From Agriotes lineatus (lineage: Eukaryota > Arthropoda > Insecta > Coleoptera > Elateridae): 64,000 nt of DNA. The notes under the pieces are model-generated. The model searched no databases, had not been told where the DNA came from, and was given only the letters and a program-made list of their open reading frames with translations. Both the position numbers and the translations under genes were made by a program. Location: NCBI GenBank assembly GCA_940337035.1, contig CALNHX010002676.1, positions 1-64,000 of the forward strand, in the 5' to 3' direction. Shown one piece after another: positions 1 through 11,471 of the stretch; position 1 is the stretch's first letter, and every line of letters begins with the position of its first letter.

Positions 1-1190
1 GTGATTTTTCAGTTTTTTTCGATTTTTTCAAAAACGCCTCTAACGATTTTTTTTAAACTTTACATTTTTATTACATTTTTAATGTGTATTGATGTAAGAT
101 AGGTGATTTTCCAGTTGAATACTTCTAACATGGGTTTCTTTTGTTTTTTGTTCATTTTTTTTATTAACTCCTATTTTAAATAGAACACCCGGTATATTAT
201 TACATTTTTGAATTGAGCTTAAAATTCTAGAGAAAATTTGTCGCTTGAACTAACACTATTTTGTACCGTTTTTGTAAAATTTGTAATTTTTGAATTTTTT
301 TTACAAATGCTTAAAACTTTAAAATCAAATTTTTGCTAATTATAAGACCACTGTAAAAGGAAGTTGTGTGCGTGTATCACACCAAATTTGCGACAGGAAC
401 TTCTTCAGGATTTGCAGGAACGTAACTTTCATCATCAATAATTAAAATTTTGACCTGCCCGCTTTATGAATATAAAATTGGAAAATTCGTTCTGCGCGTC
501 CTTCTTTGTCGTCGCGTTTCATCTTGAAATAATAAAACTTTCAGAAGAAACACTTACACTCATTTAAAATACACAAATCGTAAAGTCACCTTTGAGAAAC
601 GTCAAAACTTAAAGCGTTGCTTATTGTTTCAACGCCGCTTTGGATTTGTAGTCCAGTTACTTATGGGACTTGCTTTAATTAATAAAACTGATAATTTAAT
701 TCAGTTACAAATCAAAATTTAAGAATACAAAATAAACAAATTATGTAATAAAACAGTTTTATTCTAGACTTTGTATACGTCAGTTGAATTACTAACGTTA
801 CTAAAAAATAACATTTATCCGCAAACGTCACAAAAGTGACAACTTATTTGTCTTTATTGACAAGGTAAAAGTGTCACTTTATCTGCCTAAGCAGACAAAA
901 TAGCGACTTTTGCGTACTTTATCTGCCTAAGCACACAAAATCGTTGCTCTCTTTTTTTTCTATGTTGGTATGATGGTTTAAAATTTTGCTAATTTTAGAC
1001 TTAGATCGTAGGCCGGTTTTCATTGTCAAAAAGAGTACGAAAAAGTTTTATTTTAATTAAACCTTTAAGCAGCGGATCGGAGCATCTGTCGCCTTGGGTT
1101 ATGGTGTGACAGCTGCTGTAGCCGTGTGCTATTAGCTCGGGCGATTCAGTATGTTCATATATCATTACAGTAGCGGGTTATTTGAATAAC
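1..1190. other. AT-rich sequence, no gene seen
   Basis: This stretch is AT-rich on both strands with stops in every frame, and I recognise no coding or RNA gene. The only internal structure I can point to is a short direct repeat at 876-943, listed separately. Confidence 0.6.
876..943. repeat. Short direct repeat, period about 40 bp
   Basis: A 28-base segment beginning ACTTTATCTGCCTAAGC at 876 recurs at 916 with one internal difference (CAGAC against CACAC). Each copy contains a small inverted motif, GTCTGC-like against GCAGAC. It may be the relic of a palindromic MITE; function unknown. Confidence 0.5.
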
Positions 1191-1260
1191 AGAGGTTGAC
1201 GCAGGGGTACAGTGATCGCCTGTCACGCGGGTACCTGGGTTCGATTCCCGGCCGATGACT
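1191..1260 (+). mobile_element. tRNA-derived SINE head (Pol III promoter boxes)
   Basis: A candidate A box, TGACGCAGGGG, lies at 1197-1207 and a near-consensus B box, GGTTCGATTCC, at 1238-1248. The spacing of about 31 bases is that of a tRNA gene or tRNA-derived SINE. The segment does not fold into a convincing cloverleaf with a paired acceptor stem, so I call it a SINE head rather than a functional tRNA. Family unknown. Confidence 0.5.
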
Positions 1261-1332
1261 TTATGTGGCTTAGCTGAATTATTTGCCTCACTAACGTTCG
1301 GCTAAATAAACTTCAGCTTCGCCACATAAAGT
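1258..1332. repeat. Imperfect hairpin beside the SINE head
   Basis: Positions 1258-1278 and 1312-1332 are inverted copies of ACTTTATGTGGC..AGCTGAA with two mismatches, separated by a 33-base loop. It abuts the tRNA-like boxes and may be the SINE body or a separate MITE. Confidence 0.6.
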
Positions 1333-1659
1333 ATCACTTTTACTCCTAATAACATAATCTACTATATTTTTACTTAAAATAGTATGTGAAAAAAAATGTT
1401 TATGGGTAATATGATGAGGAATAAAAATATCAAAAACTATATTAAAAATTTTAGTACAAATTTTAGCTAAAATTGTAAAAGGAGCCTGCATATAGCTTCA
1501 GTTAATGCAGGTTTTTCATGTTTATTTACATACTTATATACATTAGCAGTCAGTATCAAATTCTATTCTAATTATACGTAAAAAATACAAATAATTACAT
1601 TGTAATACAAAATAAATGTCTCAAAACTAAAATAAGTAATTACATACAACAATCTAAAG
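1333..1659. other. No recognisable feature
   Basis: AT-rich sequence between the hairpin and the P-like remnant. No motif or coding signal seen. Confidence 0.5.
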
Positions 1660-2865
1660 GTGTTTCAAGATTTGAACTTAAAGATTGACTGCCTTGATTT
1701 GGTATATTTTATATCTTGATTGATAAATTTTAAAGTAAAATAAATCCGAACCTGTACATACAAAGATATAAAATATTTTGAGGGAAAGTCTTTACAGCGG
1801 TTATTTAAATCGATTTGTGAATATTTGTCTTTAAAAAAGTTGCCAATTCCTTTTCTTCCAGCAACGCTGATAATATGTTCAATAAACGTATTTTCCATAA
1901 ATATTATTTGATCTGCAATATTTTTTTAAGGTATTTCCAAACCACCAAAAGGCGTTACGTTAGTGGTTGTATATGCTTGAAGTTTACAAAACACGGTTTC
2001 TTTATCTACAAGATCCTTTGCCAAATTAACGAAACCAAAACAAATATCACAGCTAAGCTGAATTAAACATTTTTTGAGAAGATACCCAGCTACGTATACC
2101 AATCCGTTTCCTTCTGGGCTTCGAAGGGTTTGATAGTCGCTAGTAAAAACTTTGATAGGTTTGTAATTGGAAACATTGTGTTGTACCAAAATTTTTGAAT
2201 GTTCTTTAGAGTTTGAATTAATATTAATTAACAATTAATTTATGTCGTTCATACAGTTTGCACTTTCAACTTGATCAAAAAATGTTAAAGAGAATAATTT
2301 TCTAAATGCTCTGCAAAACTGTATGGGTGTCGGATTTTTTGCGTTACCAGAACAATTTCTGACTTGCCCGAACAAAATTTCGAAACAATCTTGATTTAGG
2401 TTTCTTGTGAATAAATATTTATATCCCTTCTCTTTAAGCATTTCCCACAATTCTAATATGGCTTTCAATGTAATTATCCACCCAGAAATAAATTTTAATT
2501 GTTTTTTTATAATTCTTTTTTCATAATTAAAAACTTTAAGGTTAGTAAACATAGTAATATGCTTCTTGAATAAGCTGTAACTGTTTTTCGGTTCCCATAA
2601 ACGCTTGGTAACTTTCAAAATTTCTATAATGTAATAAATTAAGATCGTCCATTTTCTGGATAAAATCTGCTGTGGCTAATGCATCTTTAAGCAAAATATT
2701 AAAATCCATATATGTGTGCATAGCTACAGCTACCGAGTGACTAAAAACTTGTGATACGAGCTTTACTTTCATTTTTTTAAAAGTGTTTGGAAAGACATGA
2801 TCATTGGTTAATTTCGGGACCAATCGATATTGTTTTGTTTTGTCATGATGATACAATGTTTCCAA
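1660..2865 (-). pseudogene. P-element/THAP9-like transposase, C-terminal part, broken
   Basis: Four overlapping minus-strand frames together resemble the C-terminal half of P-superfamily (THAP9-like) DNA transposases. In order, 2865-2542 carries the segment around NTFKKMKVKLVSQVFSHSVA, 2618-2235 carries TRNLNQDCFEILFGQVR, and 2234-1926 and 1898-1665 carry the C-terminal block ending near YVQVRIYFTLKFIN. These blocks are characteristic of the RNase H-like and C-terminal regions of the family as I know it. At least three frame changes separate them, so no functional protein can be made. The N-terminal DNA-binding part is missing from this stretch, though a THAP exon lies upstream at 3266-3452. 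Terminal repeats were not found. Confidence 0.8.
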
Positions 2866-3265
2866 ATATTGTTTTTGTGTTTCCCCATTTGCAAACGAGT
2901 ATTTCCTTAAGATACAATTGCAATAAGGAACTTTCGTTATTATTTTTAAATTTATCTTAAATTATATAACTATTATTTTGAGACGTTTATTTATTTATTT
3001 TTACTTTGAAAAATATAAGCAAATGTTCAATTTACCTTTTTGTATAATTGGATCAGTCTGGACTTGGCTATGAAGTAATTCTGTAGGTACTGGTACTGGG
3101 GACGTCATTATCATTACCTAAAACGATTACAATTATTATTTCAATTTTACTATTATAGGTATTTATGAGAGCAAGAATGCTTATAAATTGAAAATACATT
3201 TAAGCAATAAAATTAAACAATCCTTTAGGGGTCTTAAAAATGAAATATGTGGGTATATATCTTAC

Positions 3266-3452
3266 CTCTCCGTGCAGGTATTAATAGCGAAGGGATTGCA
3301 TTACTATTAATCTTAGTCTTAGATGCATTTGAAAAACTTCCGGGCTAAAATGTAAATGACAAATCCGAATTCTCGTATGCCATTGCTCTGCTGTAAGATC
3401 AGCATATCTGTGACTCCCAGTAAATTCCAAAGCTTTTTTCCAGTTTTCACAC
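3266..3452 (-). pseudogene. THAP-domain exon fragment with splice signals
   Basis: On the minus strand this reads the second half of a THAP zinc-binding domain: an NWKKALEF.. helix, then CHLHF (the C..H ligand pair), then an NAIPSL block typical of the domain end. A one-base shift after CHLHFSPE breaks the frame. It is bounded by a good acceptor (TTATTACAG before 3452) and donor (GAGAG/GTAAG at 3266/3265), so it looks like an internal exon. A second possible exon with acceptor and donor lies at 3036-3117, with no recognisable content. The first zinc ligands (C..C) should lie upstream and were not found. It is probably the 5' portion of the P-like element whose C-terminus is at 1660-2865, but the middle is absent. 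Confidence 0.7.
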
Positions 3453-4819
3453 CTGTAATAAGTACAATATAATAGGTATAATAATTACATTAATATTATT
3501 AAACAAAATTGAAATAAATATTTCTAATTTAAATCAAAACGAGGCGTTTTTTTTGTAAGACAAAAACAATAGCCGATAATTAATCTTATTTTTATTTGCT
3601 TAAAAACCGACAGAAAAACGCATTTTTTCACATATTTAGAAAAGAATGAAATGATATACGAAAGTATTAATGGATCCGATACCAGGATTATGGGATTAAA
3701 TATTTCCTAATCCCGAGATCCAGGGATTGATCCCGGGATTAAATTATAAAAAAAGAGTAATTTTTTTTAAATTTTATGTAGTACCTTGAATTATTGAGGC
3801 AATAATATGGGAGTTATGATATGCAAAACAGTTTTTCGTATTTTTTTGAAAAACACAATTTTTAAACGAAATATATCCAATAATTTTAATTTTTTGAAAA
3901 TATATACGATAAAGTCGATACGTTTTTGACTTTTACTTTAGGTTACAGTAAAATTGAAAAAATATTCATAAGAATGTATACCTACTGTTCTAAGTCTTTA
4001 GGACAGCGAAAAAACGAACACCGGTACTGAAGCAACCTTCTACTGAACAGTAACTAGGCATTTTGATTACAAAATACTTAAACGCCGTGATAGCACAAGA
4101 ACAAAACGACCGTTACCACTCGAGAAACACCCGTATAATGCTGGGCGATCTATAAGCACTGTGAAGCACTGGCGGCAAACCGTCTTAGAACGCTCCGATT
4201 GGCCGAGTGACGCATCTTATATTTGTTCAGTAATCTTTGGTAACAGCCTTTCTGTATTGCGAACTGAATTTTGTGTTTAATAAATGCAATTCTTTGTTGG
4301 ACCAATCTGAAAAGTGATATCGCAGTAAATAAATGTATTTCTTGTTAACTCACGTTTTTTTTTGGTCCTTGTTTAATCATCTCCTTTGAATCGATACTTA
4401 TTTGCCGATCTTTTGTTTCATTTTCCCATTTTCTTTTTGAGGTAGCTGTAAAATAAAAATTCATCGTGAAAAAATGCTTGTAGTGGGTCTAGAAAATATT
4501 ACTTTTAATTCACTTAATTTTTGGCTTACATTGCTTGTTAATATCGTTATTAACAGCTTCATTGAAATCTGAAAATGATTCACTTAATTTTCATTTTAAA
4601 ACGATAACTTTATGATAATACCGTTATTTTGTTCATTGAAAGACAAGCCTAAAGAATTAAGGTAAATTTTCTGGTTTTAAAGAAACATGTAATTTTTGAC
4701 GTAGGGTGACTGTTCAGTATTTACATTCTCAATAATGGTGAAATTTAAAATGTATAGGTTAAATTCAGTAGGTACTAAAACTAGATACAATTAAACAATT
4801 ATACCATTTTGTTCTGTGT
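3453..4819. other. No gene seen; short inverted GGGATTA motifs
   Basis: No coding signal is visible. At 3676-3745 several inverted copies of GGGATTA/TAATCCC occur close together and could form a small hairpin. The rest is unremarkable AT-rich sequence. Confidence 0.45.
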
Positions 4820-5601
4820 TTACAGTAATAATACTTCTTGTGTGTCAAACCCAGGAGCTTCATTTTCCGCAACATTATCTGAAAAAAAAATAAAATATCA
4901 AAAATTACAATAATTAATGCCAAATTGTTTCTTGCGTTTCAATTTACTCTCAAATCGATCTTCTTTAGCGTACACTAAATTGGGAACAAAATTTATTTCT
5001 TCTAGAGATTTTCCCTTGTACCCTACTGATACCGTTCCTTTCTCCATCATTAGAAGTTTAGAAATTTTGGCGGTTTGATAAACATCAACAAGTAACCTAA
5101 AAATAAGAGGCATGTTATTTACATCACTGCATCAACACTATTGAAGCTAGAAAGAGATGCATTTTAAGTAAATATTTTTTGTTAATTAAATTGTTTTCGC
5201 TTACTGCGATACTTACTCGTAAAACTCTTCATGGGTTTTTTGGGTGTGACCCATGTTGTTCTCAAATTGTTTTGCTTCCTTTGGTTAAAGATTTAGAATT
5301 TGAGTTGTAGCGATTTGTTTCCTCAATTTGTTGCTGGAAATTGCTTCTGGATTTTCTAGTTGAACTTAATTTATTTAGCAATTTATAGATAATTTACTTA
5401 TAGCTTCTTCTGCCATTATGGCAACTTATTCTCTAAATTTCTTTATAACACTTACTAAGGGCAAAAGTAAGGTTTTGTTCCATCGTTTTTCTTCTAGCTC
5501 TTTATTAGCCAGATATGCCATTTCTATATTTCATCTCGCTTTAACAAATTTTATGAAATTTTTAACATTTCTTAGCCAAGTCTTTGCATCGTCTGGACTT
5601 G
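4820..5601 (-). pseudogene. Tyrosine-recombinase-like insect gene family, C-terminal exons, broken
   Basis: Three minus-strand exons share one frame across their junctions. Exon A runs from 5601 to 5217 (donor GA/GTAAGT), exon B is 5096-4909 (acceptor TTTTTAG, donor GTAATT) and exon C is 4878-4820 (acceptor TTTTTTTCAG), ending at TAA 4820-4822. Readable blocks are NKLRKQIATTQILNL, then NNMGHTQKTHEEFYE, then VYQTAKISKLLMMEKG. The LRK..AT, MGH and FY elements match in order and spacing the box II arginine, histidine and tyrosine of tyrosine recombinases. From memory, a multi-copy uncharacterised insect protein family has these blocks. Several in-frame stops (for example after LNL) and a loss between the N-terminal and LRK blocks make it a pseudogene. 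It is interrupted at 5601 by the foldback element; its upstream part resumes at 15897. Confidence 0.6.
5593..5601. other. 9-bp target duplication, left of the foldback element
   Basis: CTGGACTTG here matches CTGGAGTTG at 15888-15896 in 8 of 9 bases, directly flanking the two ends of the foldback element. A 9-bp duplication is usual for Mutator-like and FB elements. Only one copy belongs to the original target gene. Confidence 0.75.
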
Positions 5602-6381
5602 ACCCCTGTGAAGTTGGCACCCCATTATCGAAAAAATGAATTTTTTTTAGAGTTCCGGATTCATTTCGAAAAGTTCCTGATAGTTTTCAAAAATAGTTCT
5701 GGACAAATGGAACCGAAAAAACGATTTTCAAAAAATGGGGTGCCAACTTCACGGCGCACCTCATTTTCGAAAAAATCCATTTTTTTTCGCAGTTCTATAG
5801 TTCTCAACCCATATAAGCAATAGTTCCGGCCGCTACCTTCGTAAAAAAATTAGCAACCCATTTATTAAAAATTTTTTTTTAATTTCTGGTAGATTTTGAA
5901 AAGTTCTAGAGTTCCTGCTAATTGAAATTTTTTAATCGCCATTCTTTTACGAGATATGGCGTATAGCGTGATTTCAAAAATGCGAAGTTGCAAGTTTTCT
6001 GAGAGTTCCAAGAGTTCTGGAATGAGTTCTGGGTAGATGATCGAAAGTTCTGACGATAATTCTAATGACTTTTTCCGATACAACTAAAAACGAGCAATTC
6101 TCTAACCAAATTTCTAATGTTTTTCTACAAGGAATCGACCAATACCAATGGGCTTCTATCTTTTAGATACACTCTGTATAAGAAAAATATGATTGATGCT
6201 TGTGTTTCTTGTGTTCTTTATTTATCGGTTCTTGCCATGTTTCTCGTGTGGGCTTGTATGTTTAGTACATTTCGATACGAGTGCGAAAGTGAGGCAATTA
6301 TAGGCGCAGGGCCTACGGCACCGAGCTGTGTCTATGCCTCGGCTACGGTTCGTTCTGAAAGAATCGCACTCGCCCAATCAC
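5602..6381. repeat. Left TIR, outer part (to the hAT insertion)
   Basis: This pairs with 15887 downward. It continues after the hAT at 9961-10112, giving about 932 bp in total. The outermost 145 bp (5608-5752) is itself bounded by inverted copies of GTGAAGTTGGCACCCCATT. Inside are many scattered AGTTCC/AGTTCT and GGAACT motifs. Small indels distinguish it from the right TIR, for example an extra stretch near 6030-6060. Confidence 0.85.
6374..6381. other. 8-bp target duplication of the hAT element (left)
   Basis: CCAATCAC is repeated exactly at 9953-9960. The right TIR of the host element has a single uninterrupted copy of this site, near 15100-15110, which shows the pre-insertion state. Confidence 0.9.
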
Positions 6382-9300
6382 CAGGGCCGAGCCAAGGGTA
6401 TCTGCCGCCCGGGTGCAAGATATAGTTTGCCGCCCCTATAGCGTATAGCTCCTTAGACGTAAATAGTGTTAATTTTAAAATTCTGCGTTGCCTTGATAAC
6501 TGTAACTTGTTTTAAAAATAAAAAAATATAAAGGTTATTATAAACTTTATTATTTGTATAAATTAAAAAATTAAATATTTAAAACAACTAACATAATGCT
6601 TTAATAGTTATAAAACAAAGTATTGCTTAAATTATTTATTATTAGTAACTTAGAAGTTATAAACATGAACTAAAAACTACATAAATTCTAAATTTAAATA
6701 TCAAAAGCGACTTTTCTTGCTTTTTTAATTGCAAATTCTCGTATTAAATCCGTCATATCTAACGCCTGGCAGATCTCTTCCTCGATGCTTATTACAGCCA
6801 AATTTGTAAGTCTGTTCTGGCTCATAGTAGATCTCAAATAGTTTTTAATTATTTTTAATTTGAAAACGATCTCTCACCATGAGCCACAGTGACAGGCATC
6901 GTTAAAAAAATTCGTAGGGCTACAGATAAATTCGGGAAAGTGCTAATTAAATCATTAGCCACAAGGTATTCTAAAGTTTCCTTGGCCGAAGTCGTATTGC
7001 TTTTATTATAAATGGACAATATTTCAATTTCATTGCACAAATCAATTGCATTAACATCCATTTGTTTTGTAGATGAATCGGTTAATTTAATTTGTAAATC
7101 CATACAACATTTCATTAATTCTTCTTTATCTATAGATAAAGAGCCTAAATTATTTAAAAAGCCAAAATAGGAGTTGCACTCGTTTAACTGTTCAAATCTG
7201 TCATTTAATTTTGATATTACTATATCAAGAATATAAAAATAAAAATTGACTTTGAAATTCAACTCTGGTGATTCGATTGATTCATCTCTATGTTCATAAT
7301 CAAAAAAAACCTTTGCTTTTCTCGGTCTAACCAAGCCTACAGCTGGAAAAACACTTTCGCAGTCTATATCTTCAGCAATTTTTTTTGCCTCATTAAGCAT
7401 AGCTGTAAAACTACCTTCAGATCGTATTTCAATGAAAAAAATTTGAATTTCTGTCAACATTTTTACAGTTTCTGGTAAAATAATATTAGATTTTTGCATG
7501 ATTTTGCTTACAGTGTTTATTTTTGATAAAATATTGTACCAAATTACTAGAGAACACACAAATTTATATGATTTTATTTTATTAATTAGTGACTGCAAGG
7601 TTTTTTGTGTCATTGTCTCTTGATGTATCATTATAAAGGAAAAGAGAGCATCATAAATTTTTTCTAAATTAAATCTAAGGGTTTTAATGGCATCGATTCT
7701 ACTCTCCCACCGTGTATCATATAAAGGTTTTACAGTTATGGTAGGAAGTTCTTTCATGAGAATATGCCAACGGTAGGTGGAGGCTGAAAAAAAACATATA
7801 TTTCTTGAATAATAGCAAAGAAATTTGTTACTTCAAGCGAACTTTTCGCAGCATCATTGACAACTAAATTAAGACTATGAGCTGCACAAGGGACAAAAAA
7901 GGCTCTAGGATTTATATCAAGGATTCTTTTTTGCAGCCCATTATGTTTGCCTTTCATGTTGGCACCGTTGTCATATCCCTGCCCTCGCATATCCTTAATA
8001 TCAATATTTAATTCTTTTAAATAATTCAATAAAAAGGCCGTTAGTCCTTCACCAGTTGTATCTGTAACTGGGCAGAACCCTAAAAAATGCTCTCTAATTT
8101 CTATACCCTTTGAAATATCATTAATGAAAACGAACCTGACAACTACAGTTATTTGTTCTTCGTGACTCACATCAGGTGTACAATCTAATATAATTGAATA
8201 ATATTTACACAATTTTAAAGTTTCGATTATATTTTGCTTGACTTTTTCACCTATTAGACAAATTAATTCATTTTGGATTTTATCACCTAAATAATGTGGC
8301 ATATTATTGGTATCTTTTTGAATTCTGCCAATATGTTCCGCCATTATATTATCGAATTTTGCAATTGATTCAATTAGCTTCAAAAAATTACCATTGCCTT
8401 TTTCGAAAAGTTTTTGATTACTTCCTCTAAAAGCTGCATTTTGTCCAGCTAAATACTGTATGACACAAATGATTCTTTCAATAATTGACGTCCATCGTTT
8501 TTTTTCCAAATTAATTAAATTTTGGTTGACTGAGTCAACAGTTGTCCCTTTTTCAATGGATTTTTTTAGCTCGACCCATTTCTTAACACTCTCAAAATGC
8601 CCCTTACTTTTTTCGTGCCTGTCTAAATTTTGAGATAAGTGTCGCCAGTCAGTATAACCTTTATCATCGTTAAAAACATTATCAGTAACTTTAAATAATT
8701 TTCAACAAAAACAAAATACAGAATTATTTGACTTAGAATAAACTAACCATGTTCTAGGAACTTTTTCATTATTGCTTAATTTTTTGTCATAATAAGTAGT
8801 TGAAAAAGATCTGTTTGAATCGTCTAATGGAAATGCAATATTTTTCAATTGTAATGGCCCCAATTCAAGAATAGACATTTTAATGTTATCTGTTAAAACT
8901 TGCGGCCAAAGAGCAGGATCTTTCAATATTTCCATCCCAGCGTCCTCAGCAGCAACCTCGGTTGGTGGTGGTGAATCCGGTGTGTCCTGTGCATCCGCCT
9001 CGGATTTATTATTTTCTTGCCCTATTTCTGGATTTTCCATATGCGTGTCCTTGTTCGAATCAAGCTGTTCCTCCACTTGCAGGCTTGTTGATGGTTGTTC
9101 GGCTGCAGCCGCCGTGGAAACAAAAAATTTTTTTAAGGAGCCAGCCAGTCCTTTTTTAATTTCGTCTTTTTCGGACTTTCTTTTTCGATACTGAAAGCCG
9201 GAAAGTCTCTTTCTGCCATCGGCCATCTGAATTAAGCACAAATAAATTCTAAGGATAGCGAAACAGTAAAATAAGCAGAAAAGTTCAAATGTTTAAAATA

Positions 9301-9952
9301 ATGAAAAATACTTACGTTTTAAAACTTTCAACTTTAAAAAGCACTATATTATTTAGCTCTTGCTTGAAATGTTTAGCCTTTTTATTTCTGCTTAGTTCAG
9401 TACAATCTTACTAGCATTCAATCGCAAACTAAACTAACCCCCAATTGCCCTTTTTAAGTTTGTTATCGTATATGCCGGCGGCATGCATGAGCATGAAGCA
9501 TGTTGCAACAAAGCACAAATACACAATTTACTCATTATTTTTGTGTCTAAAGAGGGCCGCTTAGTCTAGCTGATTTCGGTGATCTATATAGTTTCGTGTT
9601 TCATGACGCTGCACCATAGCGACAGAGCGATAACTCGTGTGTCGGTATAATCACCGTGTACAATAGCAAACAGCACCGACGCGACGTGTTTATAATAAAA
9701 ATAAATTATAAGTAATAAATTATTATTGTATGCTTGCCGCCTTAAAAATGCAACCGTTTCTCTGTATCAAGTTACCTTTATACGAAAAAAGCCAGACACA
9801 AGACTAACTTGATAAAAAATGTTGCATTTTCTAATGCCGCAAGGCACAAGCATACCTATCTTAAATTTCTTTCATTTTTCATTTTGCCGCCCCAAATAGT
9901 TTGCCGCCCGGGTGCTGTGCACGCTTTGCACCCCAGGCACGGCTCGGCTCTG
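6382..9952 (-). mobile_element. Complete hAT transposon (ZMYM1-like), nested in the foldback TIR
   Basis: The element is 3,571 bp. Its ends are CAGGGCCGAGCCAAGGG and, inverted, CAGAGCCGAGCCGTGCC. An exact 8-bp duplication, CCAATCAC, flanks it, as expected for hAT. Subterminal copies of CCGCCCGGGTGC occur near both ends in opposite orientation. It carries one transposase reading frame on the minus strand (9226-6694) with few disruptions. The uninterrupted right TIR of the host element provides the empty-site sequence. Confidence 0.92.
6694..9226 (-). pseudogene. hAT transposase, ZMYM1-like, lightly damaged
   Basis: The frame starts at MADGRKRLSG (ATG 9224-9226) and ends at TAA 6694-6696. The N-terminal third is acidic and low in complexity. 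A block reading ..RTWLVYSKSNNSVFCFC near 8702-8750 matches the TTF-type zinc-finger region and is cut by one TGA. The middle (8509-7754) holds the RNase H-like core with the family block DMRGQGYDNGANM and AAHSLNLVV. The C-terminus holds the hATC dimerisation block (LSVALRIFLTMPVTVAHGER.. then STMSQNRLTNLAVISIEE). Damage I see is the TGA, one base missing in an 8-T run near 7783, and one base missing just after SFSN near 6855. It is otherwise full length for the family and probably inactivated recently. Confidence 0.85.
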
Positions 9953-9960
9953 CCAATCAC

Positions 9961-10112
9961 CTTATTTCGCACTAACATCGAACAGTATTTTTTATAACAA
10001 ATGCATGAAAAAGTTGCGTTCAAATGAGTGCAGAGGTGAAGCCATGGACGAAACTAAATCCCGCGGAGTGTGGAGCTCTGTAGGATACGATTCATGCTAA
10101 AAACATCACGTC
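9961..10112. repeat. Left TIR, inner part
   Basis: This is the continuation of the left TIR after the hAT insertion. It matches, inverted, 14947-15107 of the right TIR and ends at ..CATCACGTC. Confidence 0.85.
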
Positions 10113-11471
10113 AGCTTTGGTAGGACAGTAGACTCGTAATGCGTGCAATAATGTTTCATGTTCACACTGCCTACTGAAACGTCAGAAAAGTACCAGATTA
10201 TGGGAGCCCCACAGCCCGAATAAAGCAACCTTTTCATGCATGCATTATAAAAAAAAATTGTCATCTCCAGTTGAACATTTCTATAATTTTTGTGGTTTCT
10301 ATTCCAACCATAAAGATCCATGAACCTCAATAGTAATTACATACTATTGAGAAAATTTCACTGATTATTGCACACAACTGATAACATCCAATGAGAACCA
10401 TGCATTTTTTGAAAATCGACCAATCCCGAACTGATTACCTGATAAGCTCCCTAGGGAAACTTATCAACCGATAAGCTCCCTAGTGCTAATTATCGACCCC
10501 GTAGATGGTGTCATAATTAGAAGTAGAAATGCAAGAAACAAGCAATTTGAGTTTTTCGGCATTATTAGATCTATTTTAAATCATAATTCGTATACGGTTT
10601 TGTATAATAATCTTCAAAATATGAAAGCGGGCGACACACTTATATATAATTTTGCTCGTGCCAAGAGTTATCGTGTTGGTTGCCCTTAGAAAACTGCCCT
10701 CGGCCAAGCCCTCGGGACAGTTTTCATTGTAACCAGCACTCGACCCTTGGCGTGTGCCAAATTGTCGGTAAGTATGTTTCGCCCTTGTTATACTACTATT
10801 GAAAATTACTGGAATTGTCAATGAGTACGGTATGATCAACCCATAATTGGAAATAGTAATTAGTAGTGCACTCGGTTCATTGGTTTTTCAGTGTCTTGGT
10901 TTGTAATTCGGATCAAATTTTATCAATTCGGAAACTACTTCTGAATCAAATATGGCGTCTATAAACTACAGAATGTAGTACTCGAAACTACATCGCACGC
11001 AAATGACGGCTAGAATCAGCTGGACGAAAGAGTATGGTGTACACCCAGGATGCGCCACGAGGATGCTCTTTAGTCCGATTTTGCATCCCGTTTTTTAACT
11101 TTTCTGTTTTTAGTTTTTGTTTTAATTTTTTAATTTTTTATTTTTTTTTAATTTAAAAAACAATTCTTTTTTTAAATTGCTTTTAGTTTTTTTTTCATTT
11201 GTAATTTTTTTGTTGATATTTTTTTCAATTTATTATTAAATCTTTCCATTCTACTTTTTCATTTCTTATGGTTTATAAGAATAAAAGCAGATCATAGACT
11301 ATGGAAGAAATATCCATACGAAGGTATTGGAATTGCACTACTCTAGTAGAATGAGTTGCATTTGAATCCAATAAGAGCTGAAATCTACAGCAACGTAACC
11401 TAATTGAAAAAGAGATTATAACATAGAATATATTTACGTGTAATATGTTTACAAAGACATTATAGTATGAT
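10113..11471. other. Noncoding left interior of the foldback element
   Basis: No coding signal is visible. It includes a duplicated CGATAAGCTCCCTAG-type motif at about 10440-10500, a long hairpin at 10628-10790 and a T-rich tract at 11090-11260. It lies downstream of the transposase stop. Confidence 0.6.
10628..10790. repeat. Long imperfect hairpin with GC-rich loop
   Basis: Matching inverted blocks include GCGGGCGA/TTCGCCC, GTGCCAAG/CTTGGCGTG, GGTT/AACC and GAAAACTG/CAGTTTTC, closing on CCCTCGGCCAAGCCCTCGGG at 10699-10718. It has the same architecture as hairpins at 16021, 47446, 56738 and 58047. Confidence 0.65.

Noticed and set aside
1191..1260. Functional tRNA gene
   Set aside because: A and B boxes are present, but no acceptor stem or anticodon arm pairs convincingly.
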